Shown: one piece after another, positions 35,830 to 43,300 of the stretch | How positions within the stretch are numbered: the first letter of the stretch is position 1 | How the letters are laid out: every line of letters starts with the position of its first letter | Origin: Amycolatopsis pretoriensis | Lineage (GTDB): Bacteria > Actinomycetota > Actinomycetes > Mycobacteriales > Pseudonocardiaceae | Length of the DNA: 64,000 bases | Assembly (NCBI RefSeq): GCF_900107925.1 | Contig: NZ_FNUJ01000001.1 | Coordinates: forward strand, 124,001-188,000 | Reading direction: 5' to 3' | Made by a program: the position numbers and the translations under genes | The notes under the pieces: model-generated | What the model saw: only the letters and a program-made list of their open reading frames with translations | What the model was told of the DNA's origin: nothing | Databases searched by the model: none

Positions 35830-35888
35830 GCCCGGTGCTTACCTCGGAGGGAATTGTTTCCGTGCCCCGGCCGGGCCAAGCTTGCGCC

Positions 35889-36446
35889 ATGACCAGTTAT
35901 CCGATGCACACGCTCGACACCGCGCCGGCCGAGGCGAAGGTGCCGCTGACCGTGCTGCGCGAGACGTTCGGGTTCGTGCCCGGCGCGGCCGCCGTGATGG
36001 CGAACTCGCCGGCGCTGCTCAACTCGTTCTTCTCGGCCTTCGGTCACTTCCGCGGCGGCGGCACGTTCACCCCGGCGGAGCGGCAGGTGCTGCTGCTCTC
36101 CAACGCCGTCGCGAACGGCAGCGAGTGGGCGGTGGCCTTCCACACGCTGGAGGCACTCGCCGACGGCGTCCCGCGCGAGGCGGTCGAGGCGGTGCGCCGC
36201 GGCGAGCTGCCCCGCGATCCGCGCCTGGCCGCGTTGTCCGCGCTGACCGTCGCCTACATCGAGAAGCGCGGGCACCTCGACGAAACGGACGTGAAGGCGT
36301 TCACTTCGGCCGGGTTCGGCGAAGAGCAGCTCTTCGAGGTCGTCGCCGGCGTGGCCATCTCGGCGATGACCAACTACGCGGCGAACGTCGCCCGGCCACC
36401 GCTGGAGCCCGTCGTCGAACCGCACGCGTGGACGCCGGGTGCCTGA
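35889..36446 (+). CDS. Carboxymuconolactone decarboxylase/AhpD-fold protein lacking the Cys pair
   Basis: The protein has 185 residues with the all-helical CMD/AhpD fold. In the active-site helix, family peroxidases carry C-x2-C-x3-H; here the aligned segment is NGSEWAVAFHT, so the first Cys is Ser, the second is Ala and only the His remains. Thiol peroxidase activity is therefore unlikely. ATG 35889 lies after a leader with little ribosome-site strength. The last 8 bases overlap the following XRE regulator, suggesting that the two work together. Confidence 0.75.
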   Translation: MTSYPMHTLDTAPAEAKVPLTVLRETFGFVPGAAAVMANSPALLNSFFSAFGHFRGGGTFTPAERQVLLLSNAVANGSEWAVAFHTLEALADGVPREAVEAVRRGELPRDPRLAALSALTVAYIEKRGHLDETDVKAFTSAGFGEEQLFEVVAGVAISAMTNYAANVARPPLEPVVEPHAWTPGA

Positions 36447-37248
36447 GGTCGGCCCGCTGCTGAAGCACTGGCGTGCCGCCCGGCGGCTGAGCCAGGTGGC
36501 GCTGGCGGCCGAGGCGGCCGTCTCGCTGCGGCACCTGAGCTTCCTCGAAACCGGCCGCGCGAAACCGAGCCGTGCGATGGTGCTGAAGCTCGCCGGCGTG
36601 CTCGACGTGCCGCTGCGGGACCGCAACACCCTGTTGCTCAGCGCAGGGTTCTCGCCCGAGTACGCCGAGTCCGCATTGGACGCTCCGGCGCTGGCCGCCG
36701 TCCGGGACGCGCTCGAGGCCATTCTCGGGCAGCAGGAACCGTACCCGGCGCTGGTGATGGACCGCGGCTGGGACATCCGCCGGGCCAACGGTGCGGCCCG
36801 GCGGTTCTTCGCGTTCCTCCACAGTGGACGCGCGGCGGAGCCGCCCGGGCCGCCGAACGTGCTCCGGCGGATGTTCCACCCGGACGGCGTCCGGCCGCAC
36901 GTGACGAACTGGCCGGAGGTGGCCGAGGCCCTGGTCGGGCGCGTGCGCCGGGAAGCCCTCGGTGGCGTGACCGACGAACGCGCCCAGGGCATCCTCGACG
37001 AGGTGCTGCGCTACCCGGGTGTGCCGGCCGGCTTGCGGACCCTGGACGTGACCGGCCCGCTGCTGCCGATCGTCCCGATCCGCTACACCCGCGACGGCGT
37101 GCGCTTCGCGTTCTTCTCGACGGTGACGACGCTGGGCACACCGCAGGACGTGACGCTGCAGGAACTGCGCATCGAGTGCTTCCACCCCATGGACGACGAA
37201 ACCCGGGAGAACGTCCGGGCTCACGTGAGCCCGACGACCGCCCGGTAA
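36439..37248 (+). CDS. XRE-family regulator with MmyB-like ligand domain
   Basis: The protein has 269 residues. The helix-turn-helix spans residues 5-60 (RLSQVALAAEAAVSLRHLSF, then LETGRAKPSR). It is followed by the MmyB-like domain typical of actinobacterial regulators (PALVMDRGWDIRRANGAARR and a C-terminal VTTLGTPQDVTLQELRIECF). This domain is thought to bind a small lipid-like ligand. GTG 36439 overlaps the CMD gene. One TCCACAGTGGA palindrome occurs at 36818. Confidence 0.85.
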   Translation: MPEVGPLLKHWRAARRLSQVALAAEAAVSLRHLSFLETGRAKPSRAMVLKLAGVLDVPLRDRNTLLLSAGFSPEYAESALDAPALAAVRDALEAILGQQEPYPALVMDRGWDIRRANGAARRFFAFLHSGRAAEPPGPPNVLRRMFHPDGVRPHVTNWPEVAEALVGRVRREALGGVTDERAQGILDEVLRYPGVPAGLRTLDVTGPLLPIVPIRYTRDGVRFAFFSTVTTLGTPQDVTLQELRIECFHPMDDETRENVRAHVSPTTAR

Positions 37249-37560
37249 CGCGCCCGGCCACCGCGGACGACGTCGGCGGTGGTGGTGATCTACGCCACCG
37301 GGAAGGTCTCCACCTGCGGCCCGATCCCGTACCGCGCCGCGAAGCCGAGCATCAGCCGGGTCTCGCCGGGCGACGCGGGCACGCCGCCGGAGATCGTCTT
37401 CTCGGCCGGCAGCAGTCGCATCGGGTGTGCGGCGATCGGCTCGGGCGGCACGCCGACCATGCTCACCCGCCCCTGCGGAACCAGCAGGTCGAGGGTGGCT
37501 GTGCGGCTGCCCTTCGCCGCCGGTTTCCTCGACCACGTCGTCGATCGGCTGGCGTTGCCG
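37221..37560 (-). pseudogene. C-terminal remnant of a zinc-type alcohol dehydrogenase
   Basis: On the minus strand, TLDLLVPQGRVSMVGVPPEP, then LLPAEKTISGG, then GETRLMLGFAARYGIGPQVE match the end of the YahK/AdhA-type NADP-dependent alcohol dehydrogenase family. The frame hits TAG at 37290-37292. Past it the same frame continues VVRGGRARYRAVV to TGA at 37221, the expected C-terminal end. Upstream of about 37560 the similarity is lost. It is thus a fragment with an internal stop and no catalytic half. It overlaps the 3' end of the XRE gene on the other strand. Confidence 0.6.
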
Positions 37561-37615
37561 GTGCTCACGGCCGGGGCCCGACCTCTTCGGCCCTGATTCG
37601 ATTCCCCGAGCGCGG

Positions 37616-38239
37616 TCACGCCCAGGGCGTGCCGGCGGTCGCGCGTTCCAGCCCGGTGACCCCGGCTTCCCGGCGTTCGCGCAGGAGTTCGCCCGCGATC
37701 GAATAACGCGGTGCGGCGGCTTCCTCCGCGCGGGCCGCGTGCTCGACGATGGCGTCGACCAGCGACGGGACCATCGACAGCCGCGGGTGCTCCTCGTGGA
37801 TGCGCTCGTGCCGGCCGGTGACGACGTGGGCCTTGCGGCCGAAGTCGATGCCCACGCCTTCGCGGGTCAGGTAGGCCAGCAGGCCGCGGCGTTCCGCGAT
37901 GCCCGGCGAGGTGTGCAAGGCGATCGCCTCCCACACGAGGTCCACCCGCGGCGCGTCGACGCCGTGCTCGGTCAGCAGCTCGGCGGCGAGGTCGGCGCCC
38001 TCGACCTCGAAGCGCGTCCGGCCGGGAGCCAGCGTGCCCAGGCCGAGGTCGTGCAGGACGGTCGCGGCGAAGAGCAGCTCGGCGTCGTAGGCCACGCAGC
38101 CTTCGTGCTCGGCGAGCAGGCGGGCGAACAGGAAGCTCCGGACGCTGTGGTTGGCCACGGCGGGGCTTTCCGTCTTCCGCACGGTGGCGAGGATCGTGTC
38201 GGCGAGCGGCCCGGCGGGCAGGGCGAGGAAGTCGGTCAC
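37616..38239 (-). CDS. HD-domain phosphohydrolase-like protein
   Basis: The protein has 207 residues. HD-type metal ligands are apparent: ANHSVRSFLFA (first His), TVLHDLGLG (the HD pair, near residue 63) and a downstream AIALHTSPG. The pattern resembles small HD hydrolases of the cyanamide hydratase-like group. No signal peptide. It is divergent from the GlxA-type regulator with about 70 bases between them. Substrate not predictable. Confidence 0.8.
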   Translation of the reverse strand: MTDFLALPAGPLADTILATVRKTESPAVANHSVRSFLFARLLAEHEGCVAYDAELLFAATVLHDLGLGTLAPGRTRFEVEGADLAAELLTEHGVDAPRVDLVWEAIALHTSPGIAERRGLLAYLTREGVGIDFGRKAHVVTGRHERIHEEHPRLSMVPSLVDAIVEHAARAEEAAAPRYSIAGELLRERREAGVTGLERATAGTPWA

Positions 38240-38310
38240 CGCGTCGACGCTAGAAGCCGCCGCCGGCCCGCGACAGTGGCCCGCAGGCCGAGTACCGCTA
38301 GGATCGTGCC

Positions 38311-39267
38311 ATGAACCACCGCGTCACGGTGCTGGCGCTCCCGGGCGTGCTCGCCCTGGACGTCGGGATCCCGGTGCAGGTCTTCGGCTCGGACCCGAAT
38401 TACGAGCTGACGGTGTGCGCCGACCGGCGCCCGGTCCCGGTGGGCGGCGGTGGCCTGACGATCGCCGCGGGCGCCGGGCTCGAAGCCTTGCCCGGTGCCA
38501 AAACCGTGATCGTCCCGGGCTACGACGACGTCGGCACCCCGCCGGCCGCCGAGGTCCTGGACGCGTTGCGCGCCGCCCACGCGCGGGGTGCGCGGATCGT
38601 GTCGATCTGCACCGGGGCGTTCGCGCTCGCCGAGGCCGGCCTGCTCGACGGGCGGCCGGCGACCACGCACTGGCGGTTCACCGCCGAATTCCGCAGCCGG
38701 TTCCCCCGGGTGCGAGTGCTGCCGAACCAGCTGTACGTCGACGACGGCGACATCCTGACCTCGGCGGGGGTGACCGCGGGGATCGACCTGTGCCTGCACC
38801 TGATCCGCACCGACAGGGGTGCCGCGGCGGCCAACGCCAAGGCACGGCTGCTCGTCGCCCCGCCGCACCGCACGGGCGGCCAAGCGCAGTACATCGAGCG
38901 CCTGCGCCCGGAGGCGACGGGCGACCGGCTCGGCCCGCTGCGCGAGTGGCTGCTGGCCGACCTCGCACGCGAAGTGGACGTCGACACGCTCGCCGCCCGC
39001 GTCCACCTGTCGCGGCGCACGTTCCTGCGGCGGTTCCGCGAGGAGACGGGGACGTCCCCGATGGCGTGGCTGACCGCGGCGCGGCTGGACCGGGCGCGGG
39101 AGCTGCTGGAGACGACGGACCTCCCGGTGGAGCACCTCGGCCGGCACACGGGCCTGGGCAGCACGGCGACCGTGCGCGCGGCGTTCCACCGGCACCTCGG
39201 CACGTCACCGCGGGACTACCGGGCGCTGTTCCGCGCGTCTCAAACTGAGACAGCGGCCGCCTTCTGA
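38311..39267 (+). CDS. GlxA-family (DJ-1/PfpI + AraC) transcriptional regulator
   Basis: The protein has 318 residues. Residues 1-190 form a DJ-1/PfpI-like domain with the nucleophile-elbow Cys in SICTGAFALAEAGLLDGR. Residues about 215-310 form an AraC DNA-binding domain (DTLAARVHLSRRTFLRRFRE and HTGLGSTATVRAAFHRHLGT). Family members activate neighbouring catabolic genes on binding a metabolite. The SDR 57 bases downstream is the likely target. Confidence 0.88.
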   Translation: MNHRVTVLALPGVLALDVGIPVQVFGSDPNYELTVCADRRPVPVGGGGLTIAAGAGLEALPGAKTVIVPGYDDVGTPPAAEVLDALRAAHARGARIVSICTGAFALAEAGLLDGRPATTHWRFTAEFRSRFPRVRVLPNQLYVDDGDILTSAGVTAGIDLCLHLIRTDRGAAAANAKARLLVAPPHRTGGQAQYIERLRPEATGDRLGPLREWLLADLAREVDVDTLAARVHLSRRTFLRRFREETGTSPMAWLTAARLDRARELLETTDLPVEHLGRHTGLGSTATVRAAFHRHLGTSPRDYRALFRASQTETAAAF

Positions 39268-39324
39268 CTCCGGCGGGGCTCGCCTACGTTCCGTGGAAGC
39301 CCCGCGACACAAAGGAGTCATCGC

Positions 39325-40101
39325 ATGAGCAAGAACGTCCTCGTCACCGGCGCGGCCCGGGGGATCGGCAAGGCGATCGCGCTGCGGCTCGCGGCGGACG
39401 GCCACGACGTCGCCGTCAACGACATCGCCGCCCAGGAGACCGAGCTGGAGACGGTCGTCAAGGAGATCCGCGGTCTCGGCCGGCGGTCGGCCGCGGTGAC
39501 CGCGGACGTGTCGGACCCGGCGGCGGTCACGGCCATGGTCGCCGAGACCGTGACTGCCTTGGGAGCACTGGACGTCATGGTCGCGAACGCGGGCATCGCG
39601 CAGGTGCTGCCGCTGCTGGAGGTGACCCCGGAGGACTGGGACCGGATGCTGGCGATCAACGCGCGCGGCATCTTCCTGTGCTACCAGGCGGCGGCGAAGC
39701 AGATGATCGCCCAGGGCGGCGGCGGCAAGATCATCGGCGCGGCCTCGATCGTGGCCCACCGGCCGTTCGCGCTGCTCGGCCACTATTCGGCGTCGAAGTG
39801 GGCGGTCCGCGGCCTCACCCAGGCGGCGGCGATGGAGTGGGCCGAGCACGGGATCACGGTGAACGCCTACTGCCCGGGCATCGTCGGGACCGCGATGTGG
39901 GACCTGATCGACGAGAAGCTGGCCGAGTCCGAGGGGCTGCGGAAGGGACAGGCGATCGAGAAGTACTCGAACCTGATCCACCTGGGCCGGGTGTCGGTGC
40001 CGGAGGACGTGGCGAGTTACGTGTCGTACCTGGCCTCGCCGGATTCGGACTACATGACGGGGCAGTCGGTGATGATCGACGGCGGGATCCAGTTCGCTTG
40101 A
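39325..40101 (+). CDS. SDR, acetoin/2,3-butanediol dehydrogenase-like
   Basis: The protein has 258 residues, with AAAGGAG upstream of ATG 39325. NAD-binding TGAARGIG at residues 8-15, with an acidic residue after the second strand (VNDIAA) indicating NAD(H). NAG, Ser in GAASIVAH, and Tyr-x3-Lys in HYSASKWAV complete the site. The C-terminal substrate lid (GLRKGQAIEKYSNLIHLGR) is typical of diacetyl/acetoin reductases and meso-2,3-butanediol dehydrogenases. A strong hairpin follows the stop. Confidence 0.82.
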   Translation: MSKNVLVTGAARGIGKAIALRLAADGHDVAVNDIAAQETELETVVKEIRGLGRRSAAVTADVSDPAAVTAMVAETVTALGALDVMVANAGIAQVLPLLEVTPEDWDRMLAINARGIFLCYQAAAKQMIAQGGGGKIIGAASIVAHRPFALLGHYSASKWAVRGLTQAAAMEWAEHGITVNAYCPGIVGTAMWDLIDEKLAESEGLRKGQAIEKYSNLIHLGRVSVPEDVASYVSYLASPDSDYMTGQSVMIDGGIQFA

Positions 40102-40110
40102 GCCAGGGGT

Positions 40111-40139
40111 GCCCGCCACCGGTGCTGCCGGTGGCGGGC
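40111..40139. terminator. Strong bidirectional hairpin between convergent genes
   Basis: GCCCGCCACCGG (40111-40122) pairs perfectly with CCGGTGGCGGGC (40128-40139) around TGCTG. It starts 9 bases after the SDR stop and ends 6 bases before the stop of the small gene on the minus strand, so it can end transcripts from both sides. Confidence 0.8.
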
Positions 40140-40145
40140 GGCCGG

Positions 40146-40301
40146 TCAGCTGTCTTCGGGGTGCAGGCTGATGGTGGTGGTTTGGATGAAGATGTCCCGG
40201 CGCGGGTCGCGGCCGGCGAGTGCCTGGTTGCGGGCGGTGACGAGGGGCGCCGCTTGGCCGATCACCGGCGGGCCGAGCGGGTCTTCGGGCAAGGTGTCCA
40301 T
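40146..40301 (-). CDS. Small protein downstream of the Rhs toxin
   Basis: This 51-residue frame starts at ATG 40301 with GGAGAGGA upstream. It is acidic at the N-terminus (MDTLPEDPLGPPVIGQ), has RNQALAGRDPRRDIFIQTT in the second half, and ends in HPEDS. No signal peptide or membrane segment. It lies 68 bases after the Rhs toxin stop, on the same strand, before the bidirectional hairpin. Its position is where an immunity gene is expected, but it is much shorter than usual immunity proteins. Function unknown. Confidence 0.5.
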   Translation of the reverse strand: MDTLPEDPLGPPVIGQAAPLVTARNQALAGRDPRRDIFIQTTTISLHPEDS

Positions 40302-40369
40302 GGGAGTCCTCTCCGGTGGGTACGTGCGGACGTCCCTCCCACGCCCGAACACCCCGGCCGGTTGAGCCC

Positions 40370-43300
40370 TCAGCGCGTGTTCTTGTCCCAGATGACCACC
40401 GGCGGCGCGTCCGGGTGGTCCGTGTCGTGGGCCCAGACCTTGTCCACCTTCGGGTTGTGGCGCAGGATCGGGAACTCGTCCATGTCGAACACGTTGTTCG
40501 GCCGGCGGGAACCCAGCTCGTCGCCCTGACCGGGCCAGCCGCTCGACTTGCCCGGCGTGTTCGGCAGCGCGATGTGGACGTCGCCCTCCGCGTTGTGCGC
40601 CAGCGCCTTCGACGCGTCCTTCCACACCTTCTCGCCGTTCGGGTGGTTGTCGGAGAACTTCGGCATCTCGACGTTGTTGTCCTTCAGCAGGCCTTCGAGC
40701 GTGTTGCCGCCGTTCTTCTTCGCCAGGTCGATCGCCGGGTTCTCGATCGAGCCGTGGTACGTCGACCCGGAGATCTGCTTGCCGGTCGCGGGGTCGACGA
40801 CCGAGTCCTTGATGTGGCCGCCGGACCAGAACCACGACTTGTCCTTGCCCGGCGCCATCATCTCGTCCCACTTCTTCGAGAACTTGGCGTACTGCTCGTC
40901 GGTCATGTTGTGCGGCCGGATCTTGCCGTCCGGGTCGCGGAACTCGCCGAGGCCGTCCGGTTTCTTCGACCCCGGCGGGAGTTTCGCCGCGTCGCCGCCG
41001 CCCGCCGGGTTGTCCGGGGCCTTCGGGCCGCCCGTCTTGCCGCACGGGCTCTGCACCAGCCCGAGCGGGTCGGCCCGCAGGTGCGGCTGCTCGACGTACC
41101 CCACCGGGTCGGGCGCCGCGGCCAGGCCGAGCGGGTCCTGGCTCAGGTACCGGCCGGTGTGCGGGTCGTAGTAGCGGTAGACGTTGTAGTGCAGCCCGGT
41201 CTCGGCGTCGCGGTACTGGCCCGGGAACGCCAGCGGCATCGGCGCGGTGCCGGACGTCGACGGCAGCAGCTCGCCCCAGAAGCTCGTGCGCGCCTGCCAC
41301 TCGACGCCGCCGTCCGCGCCGACGAGCTCGGTCGGCGTGCCCGCCGGGGACGTCACCACCGTGTGGAACCGCACCTCGGAGCCCCGCTGCTCGACCTGGA
41401 CCACGGGCCGGCCGTCGTCCGGGTGACGCTCCCAGGTCAGCACGCGCGAGGACCCGTCGTCGGCCACCTCGATCTCTTCGACGAGCTCGGCGCCGCTCCA
41501 GACGAACCACGTCTCGGCGGTCTGCCGCGGTGCGCCGTCGTCGCCGATCTCCCAGCGCCGCTTGGCGAACCGGCGACCGAGCGGGTCGTAGAGGTAGGTC
41601 CAGAACGACTCGTCCGGGCCGATCGCGACGATCAGCCGGTCCAGCTCGTCCCAGACGAAGCGCCACTCGGCGGTCGCGCGCACCCGGCTGGTCACCCGGC
41701 CCTGCGCGTCGTGGGCGTACCGCGTCCCGGCCGGCGGCGTGAGCCGGCCCGCCGCGTCGTAGGCGAAGCGCTCGACGCCCTCGGGCGTGAGCACCTCCGC
41801 GACCCGCCCGGCCGGGTCGAACCCGAACCGGACCGGCCGCGCGTCGTCGATCGCGGCGAGCCGGCCGTCCGGCGTGTACTGGTAAGTTCGCCGGCCCAGG
41901 CCGGTGCTCTCCTGCTCGCCGAGCCGGTCCGCGGCGTCGAAGACCTGGCGCAGCACCTCCGCGCCGTCGACCGACCGGCGGACCTCGCGGCCGGCTTCGT
42001 CGTACTCGAACGCGATTTCGTGGCCCGCGACCCGCAGCGACACCGGCAGCTCGCCGTCGTAGCGCCACGCACTGTCCACACCGGACAGTGTGGTGCGGTG
42101 GACACTCGCGGCGTCGTAGGTCCAGCGCACGCCGACCCCGTTGACGGTCTCCTCGCGCACGCGCCCGCGTTCGTCGCGCACGATCTGCAGCACCGAGTCG
42201 TTGTCGGCCGCGTACTCGAGCTGTCCCAGCGCGTCGTAGGCGTACCCGGTGACGCCGGTGGCCGTGCGGCGTTCGACGACGTTGCCGAGCTGGTCGTAGG
42301 CGTACTCGGTGACCTCGCCGAGGCCGTTGGTCATCCGCCGCAGCTGCCCGGCTTCGTCGTAGGCGTAGGTCAGCCGGCGGCCGTCGAAGTCGGTCTCCTC
42401 GACGAGCCGCCCGGCGGGATCGTAGGTGTAGCGCCAGGTCCGGCCGCGCGGGTTGGTCACCGCGATCAGGCGCAGCTCGGCGTCGTAGCCGTACGCCGTC
42501 CGCGCGCCCGCGGCGTCGAACTCCTCGATCGGCAGGCCGAACGGGCCGTACGTGCGCCGCGTGGCGCGCCCGGCGGCGTCGCGGTGTTCGACGACGCGTC
42601 CTTCGCCGTCGTGGCGCCAGCTTTCCCGCTCACCGTGGGGGCCGATCCGCCAGGAGCGCTGCCCTTCGGCCGTCCAGCCCAGCCGGGCCGCGCCGCCGGA
42701 CGCGGTGTGCACCAGCCGCGGCCGGCCGAACGGGTCGCGGTCGCCCGGCCGCACCGCCGCGGTGAGCACCGGTTCGTCGCCGAGCGGGTCGGCCGGCCCG
42801 TCGACGCGCAACCGCGTCGAGACACCGGGCAGGGCGGCGTAGGGATCCGTCGCCGGGGCGACGGCGCGGGCGTCGCCGGTCCGCAGTTCCACCTCGCCCG
42901 GGCCGGCCGGGGTCACGCGCACCACGGAACCGTCGGGCCGCGTCACCGTCGTCAGTGCGCCGTTTTCGTAGCCGTAGAAGGTGATCCGCCCGAGTTCGTC
43001 CACTTGCGACAGCAGGTCGTCGTAGCGGGTCCACGAGTACCGGCGCGTGTGCCCGAGCGGGTCGGTCCGCTCGACGAGCTGGCCGGCCTCGTTCATCCGG
43101 TAGACCCAGGTGTGGCCCAGCGCGTCGGTGTGCCGGGTGGTCCGGGCTTCGGCGTCGTAGGCGAACGTGCCGTTGAGGTAGCGCTCGGCGCCGACGCTGC
43201 GGACGCACCGGCCCGCGGCGTCGTAGACGTAGCGGTACCAGGTGCCGGTGCGGTCCTGCCAGCCGACGATCCGGTCGTCGACGTCGTAGTCGAGGTTCAC

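Noticed and set aside
35889..36446. AhpD-type alkylhydroperoxidase
   Set aside because: Both active-site cysteines are replaced (Ser and Ala), so only the fold, not the activity, is supported.
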